Origin: DATAFF01 sp036257595
GTDB lineage: Bacteria > Pseudomonadota > Alphaproteobacteria > Rhizobiales > Aestuariivirgaceae
Assembly (NCBI GenBank): GCA_036257595.1
Contig: DATAFF010000072.1
Coordinates: forward strand, 1-9,200
Reading direction: 5' to 3'
DNA: 9,200 nt
Under the pieces are notes generated by a model. That model saw only the letters and a program-made list of their open reading frames with translations, made no database searches and was not told the DNA's origin. Positions within the stretch are counted from its first letter, which is position 1. Each line of letters begins with the position of its first letter. Made by a program: the position numbers and the translations under genes. This document shows positions 1 through 5,234 of the stretch, piece after piece.

Positions 1-71
1 CCGGAGGAGGCCATCACGGTGAGCGCTACGCCACCGAGAAGGGCCCTGCGGAGCCACTTGGTATCGGTCAT
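1..71 (-). CDS. N-terminus of a secreted or membrane-anchored protein (partial, runs off the window)
   Basis: Reading the minus strand from an ATG at 71–69 gives 23 complete codons before the window ends. The peptide begins MTDTKWLRR and continues with ALLGGVALTVMASS, the layout of a Sec-type signal peptide: a short n-region ending in two arginines, then a hydrophobic core. There is no twin-arginine consensus beyond the RR pair, so Sec export is the simpler reading. A Shine-Dalgarno GGGAG (complement of 80–84) sits 8 nt upstream of the ATG and supports this start. The mature protein lies outside the window, so its function cannot be named. It may be the first ancestral gene beyond the accessory stretch, or part of it. 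Confidence 0.6.
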   Translation of the reverse strand, partial: MTDTKWLRRALLGGVALTVMASS

Positions 72-163
72 TATCGTTTCTCCCACAGATCTCTGGAGTT
101 GAGATTGCCCCCCATCCCCTGCCTGGACATTGGAGGTGCACGAGAATCCCCGTGCTGGGACCC

Positions 164-192
164 ATTAGGCTGAGTCCTTGTTGAGAGGTCAA
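164..192 (-). promoter_or_regulatory. Candidate sigma-70-type promoter for the secreted-protein gene
   Basis: On the minus strand TTGACC (192–187, five of six to the -35 consensus) is followed by a 17-nt spacer and CCTAAT (169–164, four of six to -10). This would give a leader of roughly 85 nt before the ATG at 71. It is a pattern match only; GC-rich alphaproteobacterial promoters are poorly predicted this way. Confidence 0.3.
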
Positions 193-220
193 TTTGGATC
201 AGAGCCGTACCCGCGGTTTA

Positions 221-243
221 GTTTTTCACTGTTGCTGAAAAAC
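221..243. repeat. AT-rich 8-bp inverted repeat
   Basis: GTTTTTCA (221–228) and TGAAAAAC (236–243) are perfect reverse complements around a 7-nt loop. It lies upstream of the candidate promoter of the minus-strand secreted-protein gene and 146 bp before the recombinase-like gene, so it could be a protein-binding site. Eight base pairs in AT-rich sequence may also be chance. Confidence 0.3.
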
Positions 244-269
244 AACGGAAATCAAAACCGAACCGTCGC

Positions 270-302
270 AAAAAGGGCCGTACTGCAATATCAGTACGGC
301 CC
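270..302 (-). terminator. Rho-independent terminator hairpin, minus-strand orientation, with no gene feeding it
   Basis: Positions 275–285 (GGGCCGTACTG) and 292–302 (CAGTACGGCCC) form a perfect 11-bp stem around a 6-nt loop. Read on the minus strand, the stem is followed at once by five T (complement of A270–274), the classic intrinsic-terminator layout. On the plus strand no T-run follows. No intact minus-strand gene ends just upstream (to the right), where the plus-strand recombinase-like gene lies. The terminator therefore looks orphaned, possibly left from a gene lost or displaced by an insertion. Confidence 0.6.
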
Positions 303-336
303 CATCTGCGGGAAAAAACGCTGGATGCAGCCAGCA

Positions 337-348
337 TAGCAATTGCTA
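337..348. promoter_or_regulatory. Perfect 12-bp palindrome TAGCAATTGCTA upstream of the recombinase-like gene
   Basis: TAGCAATTGCTA is its own reverse complement and lies about 40 bp before the start of the recombinase-like gene. Such a site could be an operator for a dimeric regulator or part of a recombination site. No second copy was noticed in the window, so its role is open. Confidence 0.3.
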
Positions 349-388
349 CAGTTGCGAATCATGCCACGCGACTGGTTGCGGTGCAAGC

Positions 389-1249
389 TTGGTGCCTATC
401 GAAGATCAAAACGAATCCACAGATGGCCCGCAAGTGGCCGAGCTTTTCTCGCGCTATGTCGCTAGCCAAACGGGGGCAAAGCCCTCAGCGGCGATTCGTA
501 TAACGCATGCCTGGAAGCACCTACGATCCACATTTGCCGTCATCCGGCCCAAGGCGATTACTGACGAATTGTGCCTCCGCTACTGTAACGAGCGGAGCCG
601 CACGGGTGCTTCAATCGGAACAATCAACAATGAACTGACCTATTTGCGAGCGGCTCTCAAGTTCGCCTATCGAAATCAGTGGATCGACACCGAACCAAGA
701 GTTCTCGTTCCGCGGCGACTACCGGCGAAAGCTCATCGGGTTACAATACTGCAAATGCGCCGTTTGCTTGCGGCGGCGTCGATGCCGCACTTGAGACTCT
801 TCATTGCCCTAACGATTCTGACTCAATCGCGCCCAAAGGAATTGCTCGCCCTCAAATGGGCCGAAGTTGACCTAAGGCGCCGATTAATGGAATTTCGCGA
901 TTCCAGCGGTCGTGGCACTGTGAAGAGCTTCAGCCCGATTGTTTACAAATGGTTGGTTCGCGCTTATGAGGCGAGCAAATCAGACTTCGTGATCGAGTGG
1001 GGCAATCGGCAGGTCGTTGAGATCAAGCGGGGCTTTCAGATGGCGGCGAGACGAGCCGGGGTAATCTGCACGCCAATGACATTGTATCGCTCGGCGGTAG
1101 ACCTTGCTGCCAAGTCTTCGCCATCGATAATATCGCTGGGAGAGCTTGAGGATGCCGTTGATTCCATGGCGAGTCAGATCAGATCATGGAGTGAGGACGA
1201 GTACGAACTGGTCCGGTATGAGGTCTACGATCCGTCTCGGCGAAAATAG
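389..1249 (+). CDS. Tyrosine recombinase / phage integrase-like protein with a degenerate active site
   Basis: A 286-residue protein with the two-domain plan of tyrosine recombinases. Residues about 15–100 resemble an N-terminal SAM-like core-binding domain, with the typical TINNELTYLRAALKFA helix. From about 115 a catalytic domain begins. The first catalytic arginine is present (R148, in TQSRPKELLALKW). The second motif, normally His-x-x-Arg within a TPHTLRHT-like stretch, reads TPMTLYRS (228–235), so His is Met230 and Arg is Tyr233. I also see no Gly-His box before the end, and the C-terminal tyrosines (Y272, Y277, Y280) lie in an atypical setting. Family knowledge says such a protein should not perform normal strand exchange. 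The start is TTG at 389 or GTG at 392 with no clear ribosome site; the frame is open from 239 without an ATG. Codon use is visibly more AT-rich than in the genes beyond 2400, which suggests transfer. It is probably a decaying integrase; an unusual recombinase-derived DNA-binding protein is the alternative. Confidence 0.65.
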   Translation: MVPIEDQNESTDGPQVAELFSRYVASQTGAKPSAAIRITHAWKHLRSTFAVIRPKAITDELCLRYCNERSRTGASIGTINNELTYLRAALKFAYRNQWIDTEPRVLVPRRLPAKAHRVTILQMRRLLAAASMPHLRLFIALTILTQSRPKELLALKWAEVDLRRRLMEFRDSSGRGTVKSFSPIVYKWLVRAYEASKSDFVIEWGNRQVVEIKRGFQMAARRAGVICTPMTLYRSAVDLAAKSSPSIISLGELEDAVDSMASQIRSWSEDEYELVRYEVYDPSRRK

Positions 1250-1339
1250 CGTACGTTCCTGCTGGATGGCGCGAGGGTCAGGCAGGGCGATCAAGCCCCT
1301 TCAGCAGATCGGCAACCTGAACCGGGGCCTATTATGCCG

Positions 1340-1672
1340 TCATGTCTCGTTTCTTTTCCGCGCTGCAAGTTCCCGCGCAAGTCCGCTCAGAGTGGTAATG
1401 CCCGGCGCCTGAATTGAGCGAATTACCGGTTCGATGCTCATCGCATATTCAACCGCCGCTGCTTTCCTGACTGCTTCAGCCCTGATACAGGCGTGAACGA
1501 GTTGCGGATTACCAAGAGTTACACCCCGTTGTTTGGCAGCGGTAAGGGCTGCCTTTGTTCTGGCCGAAATCATGGCCCGCTCTTTTTCGGCCAAGGCACG
1601 CTCGCCGCCGGCGAGCGCTCTTGCTGTCATTGGAGACGACCGCCTTCTGCCCCGGAACGTGCCCTCGGCCAT
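1340..1672 (-). pseudogene. Serine recombinase (resolvase/invertase family) fragment lacking the catalytic domain
   Basis: The reading frame encodes 110 residues. From residue 27 on it matches the segment after the catalytic domain of resolvase-family proteins: ALAEKERAMISARTKAAL (27–44), then TAAKQRGVTLGNPQL, then a helical stretch with VIRSIQAPGITTLSGLAREL. In the family, ALAEKER…ISxRTKAAL is the end of the long E-helix and is preceded by about 120 residues carrying the catalytic serine and arginines. Here only 26 unrelated residues precede it. The C-terminus stops at ARKRNET, before the usual NARGxxTxRGG and DNA-binding helix-turn-helix. A shifted frame just there reads RGKETRHDG, which resembles that motif, so a frameshift may have ended it. 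Truncated at both ends, it should have no recombinase activity. Any N-terminal start, including the ATG at 1672, is probably fortuitous. Confidence 0.6.
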
Positions 1673-1770
1673 CTATGTTCGCTCGGTCCAGCACAGCGAT
1701 CGAGGCAGCGAGCGCCTCGCCGTGACTGCTGGCGGTGGGGCAACGTCGCCCACGTTATTCACAGGGTCGG

Positions 1771-1825
1771 CAATGAGCGCTCGCCGGAGCCGAATCGGGC
1801 TGGCCGTCGGCCAGCGCGCTCATTG
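1771..1825. repeat. Nested inverted repeat: 10-bp outer stem plus 7-bp inner hairpin
   Basis: CAATGAGCGC (1771–1780) and GCGCTCATTG (1816–1825) are perfect reverse complements. Directly inside the right arm sits a second perfect hairpin, GCTGGCC (1799–1805), loop GTC, GGCCAGC (1809–1815). The whole could fold as one stem with an 18-nt bulge on the left side, or extrude as a cruciform. It overlaps no credible gene. It could be a recombination site, a protein-binding site, an element end or part of an RNA. Confidence 0.5.
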
Positions 1826-1967
1826 AGTTGGATCGAGTAGTTTCGCCATGTCTCCTATTAAGGAACCGGCCGCGCCAGCGCCACATTTCAGACCATGTAG
1901 GCGATCCGCAAACGGCGGTCCGAGAAGCCGGTCAGTCCCTCCGAAGCCCGGCCGTCGGTCGCTTTGA

Positions 1968-2000
1968 GCCCGGAAGCAGCTGGCGAACCTGCTTCCGGGC
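1968..2000. repeat. Perfect 12-bp hairpin
   Basis: GCCCGGAAGCAG (1968–1979) and CTGCTTCCGGGC (1989–2000) are exact reverse complements around a 9-nt loop. On the plus strand it is followed by CTTCTC rather than a T-run, so an intrinsic terminator is possible but weak, and no gene obviously ends here. Twelve uninterrupted pairs make chance unlikely. Confidence 0.5.
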
Positions 2001-2114
2001 CTTCTCACCACATCGAATTGCTGCCTGTCGGCTGTCGCGCGCAGCGCCGGCCATGACAGGTTGTCGATCGGTTTGACCAGCGACGAAACGGCTTGACCTA
2101 TCACCTGCACATGA

Positions 2115-2139
2115 GCGAAGCGGAAGCTCACCGCTTTGC
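2115..2139. repeat. 9-bp hairpin with one G·U pair
   Basis: GCGAAGCGG (2115–2123) can pair with CCGCTTTGC (2131–2139) around a 7-nt loop, with one G·U pair in plus-strand RNA. On its own it is modest; its interest lies in being one of several hairpins in this gene-less stretch. Confidence 0.3.
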
Positions 2140-2186
2140 AGTTTTCCTCACTGGGCGTAGCAAGGTTCGGGCTTAGTCACGCACCT

Positions 2187-2217
2187 GCTGGGCAGTTGCG
2201 ATCGTCGCAGGCCCAGC
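2187..2217. repeat. Hairpin with 7-bp outer and 5-bp inner stem
   Basis: GCTGGGC (2187–2193) pairs with GCCCAGC (2211–2217); inside, TGCGA and TCGCA pair around the loop TCG, leaving a small asymmetric internal loop. On the minus strand it lies about 75 nt beyond the end of tRNA-Glu and lacks a T-run, so it is not a standard terminator for the tRNA transcript. Confidence 0.35.
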
Positions 2218-2290
2218 GCTGCTTATTGGGCATGCATTGGGTACGGAGCGCCCTGGCTTCCTATGCTCTCAGCTAAGTAATTGATTTCAT

Positions 2291-2366
2291 TGGTGCGCCC
2301 TACGGGAATCGAACCCGTGTTTCAGCCGTGAAAGGGCCGCGTCCTGGACCTCTAGACGAAGGGCGC
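2291..2366 (-). tRNA. tRNA-Glu (anticodon UUC)
   Basis: The minus strand folds as a complete 76-nt cloverleaf with the CCA end encoded. The acceptor stem is GCGCCCT with AGGGCGC, discriminator A then CCA. The anticodon stem CGGCC/GGCTG (one G·U) encloses the loop CTTTCAC, giving anticodon TTC, which reads GAA and GAG glutamate codons. The T-arm has the standard GGTTCGAATC core. It lies 58 bp beyond the end of recJ on the same strand. Its 3' end borders the accessory stretch, a common integration site for islands. Confidence 0.97.
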
Positions 2367-2389
2367 CACTGGTTAAGGAAGGCGCGATT

Positions 2390-2418
2390 TCTATAGTGGG
2401 GCCCCCGACACAGCGCAA
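2390..2418 (-). promoter_or_regulatory. Candidate promoter of tRNA-Glu
   Basis: On the minus strand TTGCGC (2418–2413) is followed by exactly 17 nt and TATAGA (2395–2390), within CTATAG. The -10 ends 23 bp before the mature tRNA 5' end, implying a short leader. It fits in the 58-bp gap between recJ and the tRNA. The -35 match is weak beyond TTG, so read-through from recJ could also contribute. Confidence 0.4.
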
Positions 2419-2424
2419 GCCTTG

Positions 2425-4218
2425 CTATGCGCCGATCAGGGCGACGTCGTCGATCATCAGCTGGGCGCCGCGGCGGCCGTTGTAATCGTCGACCGTGAGC
2501 CTTCCTGCCACATGCAGCGGCCGGTCGCGCTCCTTGAGCAGGGTCTCCCCCATCACCGTCGACAGCGCCCGGAACGCGACCGCCCTGAGCTGCGTGCCGT
2601 CGCCATGGACCAGCGTGCAGCGCACATGATCATGTCCGGCGAGATCGGCATAGAGCACCCGGTGCGCCGGGAAGGCGAATACCGGCGCCGGATTGCCCGA
2701 TCCGTAGGGGCCGGCCCGCTCCAGCAGCTCGACGAGATCGAGCGTCGCGCCCGAGGCGGTCAGCGCGCCGTCAATGTCGAGCGCCGCGCTGGCCGGGACG
2801 TCCGCCACCGCCGCCGCCAGCCGCTCCTCGAGAAAGCCCCGCAGGCGCCCGAGCTTTGCCCGCTCGACGGTGAGCCCGGCCGCCATGACATGGCCCCCGC
2901 CCTTGACCAGGTGTCCCTCCGCCAGCGCATCGCGGATGGCGGCACCGATATCGACCCCCGGCAGCGACCGCCCCGAGCCATGCGCCAGGAGCCCGCCGGT
3001 CTGGTGCCCGAGGGCGAAGCTCGGCAGCCGATAGCGCTCGGCGAGCCGCGCCGCCACGAGGCCGAGCACGCCGGGATGCCAGTTCTCGCCGCATACCAGG
3101 AGCACCGGCAGCGACCGTGACAGGCCAAGCGCCCGCTCCGCCTCGAACAGCGCCGTCTCCAACACCCGGATCTCGATGGCCTGGCGCTCGCGATTGAGCG
3201 TCTCGAGCTGCTGGGCGAGCATATTGGCCTCGCCCCGGTCCTCGGTGGTCAGCAGCCTGAGCGCCGCCATGGCATGGCCGACGCGACCTGCCGCATTGAG
3301 CCGCGGCCCGAGCAGGAAGCCCAGCGCATAGGGGTCGGGGCGCCGCTTCAGCCGCGCCATGTCGGCGAGCGCCGCGAGCCCGATATTCTCCCGCCGCGCC
3401 ATAACCTTGAGCCCCTGCTGGACATAGGCGCGGTTGAGGGTGGCGAGCGGCACCACATCGCACACCGTGGCGAGCGCCACGAGATCGAGAAAGCCCAAGA
3501 GATCGGGCCCGCCGTCGCCGAGACGCGCATGGCCTGCCTGCCGCAGCACCCGGCTGGTCGCCGCCGCCAGGATCAGGGTGAGGCCGGCGGCGCACAGATG
3601 CCCCTGCCCCGACAGATCGTCCTGCCGGTTGGGATTGATCACCGCATGCGCCTCGGGCAGGAGCGGCCCGGCAAGATGGTGATCGACCACCACCGTGTCG
3701 AGGCCGAGCGCGGAGGCCGCAAGCAGCGGATCATGGGCATTGACGCCGCAATCGAGCGTCACCAACAGCTTGACGCCCTGGCCCGCCAACCCTTCGACGG
3801 CGGCGCGGCTCGGCCCATAGCCTTCGGCGATGCGATCCGGAATATGGACCTTCGGCGTGATCCCGAAGGCCCGGAGATAGAGCACGAGCAGCGCCGCCGA
3901 GGAGATGCCGTCGACATCGTAGTCGGAGATGATGCCGATCATCTCGCCCGTGATGATGGCGCGGGCCAGCCGGTCGGCGCCCGCTTCGAGATCGCGGATC
4001 GCCGCCGGCTGCGGCATGAGGGCACGCAGCCGCGGGCTCAGAATGTCGGCGCAGCCATCGACCGCGATGCCGCGTCCCGCCAGCACCCGGCCGAGAATCT
4101 CGGGGATGCCGAGTCGCTCGGCGATGGCGAGCGCCGTCCGCCCGTCCCTGAGACGCGCGCGCCAGTGGCGGCCGGTCAGCGACCGCCCGACATCGAGAAA
4201 ATGCCCGGCCTCCGTCAC
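2425..4218 (-). CDS. recJ: Single-stranded-DNA-specific exonuclease RecJ
   Basis: RecJ is a cytoplasmic, metal-dependent 5'-to-3' exonuclease on single-stranded DNA, used in RecF-pathway recombination, mismatch repair and stalled-fork processing. The 597 residues carry the full DHH-family set: DYDVDG (99–104), LDCGVN with D156, the signature D179-H180-H181, and CDVVPL with D254. RLNAAGR (306–312) follows, then the DHHA1 domain with ENWHPGVLGLVAARL (378–392), SGRS (415–418) and GGGHVMAAG (440–448). An OB-fold-like C-terminus from about 500 begins with ERAGPYGSGNPAPVF. Length and motif order are normal for the family. The start is GTG (4218–4216), overlapping the glpX TGA as GTGA, which suggests translational coupling; no strong Shine-Dalgarno is visible. 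It is the last gene of hom–glpX–recJ, and no terminator was found before the tRNA. Confidence 0.96.
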   Translation of the reverse strand: MTEAGHFLDVGRSLTGRHWRARLRDGRTALAIAERLGIPEILGRVLAGRGIAVDGCADILSPRLRALMPQPAAIRDLEAGADRLARAIITGEMIGIISDYDVDGISSAALLVLYLRAFGITPKVHIPDRIAEGYGPSRAAVEGLAGQGVKLLVTLDCGVNAHDPLLAASALGLDTVVVDHHLAGPLLPEAHAVINPNRQDDLSGQGHLCAAGLTLILAAATSRVLRQAGHARLGDGGPDLLGFLDLVALATVCDVVPLATLNRAYVQQGLKVMARRENIGLAALADMARLKRRPDPYALGFLLGPRLNAAGRVGHAMAALRLLTTEDRGEANMLAQQLETLNRERQAIEIRVLETALFEAERALGLSRSLPVLLVCGENWHPGVLGLVAARLAERYRLPSFALGHQTGGLLAHGSGRSLPGVDIGAAIRDALAEGHLVKGGGHVMAAGLTVERAKLGRLRGFLEERLAAAVADVPASAALDIDGALTASGATLDLVELLERAGPYGSGNPAPVFAFPAHRVLYADLAGHDHVRCTLVHGDGTQLRAVAFRALSTVMGETLLKERDRPLHVAGRLTVDDYNGRRGAQLMIDDVALIGA

Positions 4219-5174
4219 GGCCGGGCGAACAGGCGACGATTGCGTATCCAGCGCACGGTCCCCGTTGCCGAACGCATTACAATTGTGTGGGTGGTGACAT
4301 GCGAGCCGTCGAACCGGACGCCCGGCAGCATCGATCCGTCGGTGACCCCGGTGGCGGCGAACATGACATCACCGGAGGCAAGCTCGGCAAGCTCGAATTT
4401 ATGGTCGGGGTCCTTGATCCCCATGCGCCTCGCCCGCTCCCGCTCCTCGGGCTTCTTCAGCACCAGCCGTCCCTGCATCTGTCCGCCGATGCAGCGCAGC
4501 GCCGCCGCCGCCAGCACGCCCTCAGGGGCGCCACCGATGCCGAGATAGATGTCGATGCCGGTATCCTGGTCGGCGGTGTGGATGACGCCGGCAACATCGC
4601 CGTCGCTGATCAGCCGGATGGCCCCCCCGACCTTGCGTATCGCATCGATCAGCTCGGCATGGCGCGGCCGATCGAGAATGCAGGCGGTGATGTCCGACGG
4701 CGACACGCCCTTGGCCTTCGCCAGCCGCTTGATGTTCTCGCCCGGCGGCAGGTCGAGATCGACGGTCCCCGCCGGATAGCCGCCGCCAATGGCGATCTTC
4801 TCCATATAGCTGTCGGGGGCATGCAGCAGGCTGCCGCTCTCGGCCATCGCGATCACCGCCAGCGCATTCGGCATCGCCTTGGCGCACAGCGTCGTCCCCT
4901 CGAGCGGATCGAGCGCGATGTCCATCTTCTGGCCGCCGGCCGTTCCGACCTTCTCGCCGATATAAAGCATCGGCGCCGCGTCGCGCTCGCCCTCGCCGAT
5001 CACCACCAGCCCATCCATGTCGACGATCTGGTTGAGCGCCGAGCGCATGGCATCGACCGCCGCCTGGTCGGCCGCCTTCTCGTCACCCCGCCCGGCCAGC
5101 CGCGCCGCCGCGATCGCCGCCGCCTCGGTCACCCGGGCGATCTCGATGGTGAAGATCCGTTTGAGCTTGGCCAA
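4215..5174 (-). CDS. glpX: Class II fructose-1,6-bisphosphatase GlpX
   Basis: This enzyme hydrolyses fructose 1,6-bisphosphate to fructose 6-phosphate, the committed step of gluconeogenesis, in the cytoplasm. In some bacteria GlpX also acts on sedoheptulose 1,7-bisphosphate. The 319 residues hold the GlpX hallmarks: GRGDEKAAD (28–36, D36 as predicted metal ligand), GEGERD (60–65), DPLEGT (89–94, with D89 and E92) and GGAPEGV (E218). These correspond to the metal- and substrate-binding residues of Escherichia coli GlpX. The start is TTG, supported by an excellent ribosome site nearby, and the following MAKLKRIFTIEIARVTEAAA is a normal GlpX N-terminus. The gene follows hom after 60 bp without a terminator and overlaps recJ by 4 bp, so it is co-transcribed. 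Substrate range beyond fructose bisphosphate cannot be judged from sequence. Confidence 0.96.
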   Translation of the reverse strand: MAKLKRIFTIEIARVTEAAAIAAARLAGRGDEKAADQAAVDAMRSALNQIVDMDGLVVIGEGERDAAPMLYIGEKVGTAGGQKMDIALDPLEGTTLCAKAMPNALAVIAMAESGSLLHAPDSYMEKIAIGGGYPAGTVDLDLPPGENIKRLAKAKGVSPSDITACILDRPRHAELIDAIRKVGGAIRLISDGDVAGVIHTADQDTGIDIYLGIGGAPEGVLAAAALRCIGGQMQGRLVLKKPEERERARRMGIKDPDHKFELAELASGDVMFAATGVTDGSMLPGVRFDGSHVTTHTIVMRSATGTVRWIRNRRLFARP

Positions 5175-5183
5175 GACTTCAGG

Positions 5184-5189
5184 CCTCCT
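5184..5189 (-). promoter_or_regulatory. Strong ribosome-binding site fixing the TTG start of glpX
   Basis: On the minus strand AGGAGG, a perfect anti-Shine-Dalgarno match, lies 9 nt before the TTG at 5174–5172. No in-frame ATG near this point gives a better N-terminus, so this site decides the start. Confidence 0.75.
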
Positions 5190-5234
5190 CGACTGACGCG
5201 GACAGAATCGTTTCTACCCCAGCGAATGAATCGC

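Larger units (their letters stand above)
389..2290. mobile_element. Probable remnant of an integrated element abutting the 3' end of tRNA-Glu
   Basis: This stretch holds a tyrosine recombinase-like gene with lost catalytic residues, a serine recombinase fragment in opposite orientation and long non-coding DNA, and it ends exactly at the CCA end of tRNA-Glu (2291). Genomic islands typically enter at tRNA 3' ends, so an eroded island is the natural reading. Against it, I found no direct repeat of the tRNA 3' segment within 1–2290, so the left border may be outside the window or lost. Neither recombinase can be tied to this tRNA as its target. Confidence 0.4.
1841..2290. other. Gene-less 450-bp stretch before tRNA-Glu, rich in inverted repeats
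   Basis: No reading frame here, on either strand, shows a recognisable domain, a ribosome-binding site plus start, or the codon bias of the neighbouring core genes. What it does contain is three separate hairpins (1968–2000, 2115–2139, 2187–2217). The stretch could be decayed mobile-element DNA, or could carry an unrecognised structured RNA; the sequence alone does not decide. Confidence 0.5.

Noticed and set aside
135..155. Segment resembling the tRNA-Glu 3' end (GGTGC, GAATC and CCCGTG in the same order) as a possible att repeat
   Set aside because: The matching blocks are short and one alignment needs an 8-nt gap; a real att repeat should be near identical over 15 nt or more.
1493..1840. 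Plus-strand open frames overlapping the serine recombinase fragment
   Set aside because: They are the complementary frames of the recognisable minus-strand fragment and have no domain or codon bias of their own.
1820..2131. Minus-strand open frame of 103 codons beginning MSFRFAHVQVIGQ
   Set aside because: The first residues faintly recall MobA/MobL-type relaxase N-termini, but nothing after them fits, and the frame runs through the 12-bp hairpin. Not enough to call a gene.
3274..4548. Plus-strand open frame of 424 codons opposite recJ and glpX
   Set aside because: Same antisense effect of high-GC codon bias; low-complexity composition, no domain, no ribosome site of note.
5175..5234. Possible terminator between hom and glpX (5-bp AGCGA…TCGCT repeat)
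   Set aside because: The stem is only 5 bp and no T-run follows, so co-transcription of hom and glpX remains the better reading.
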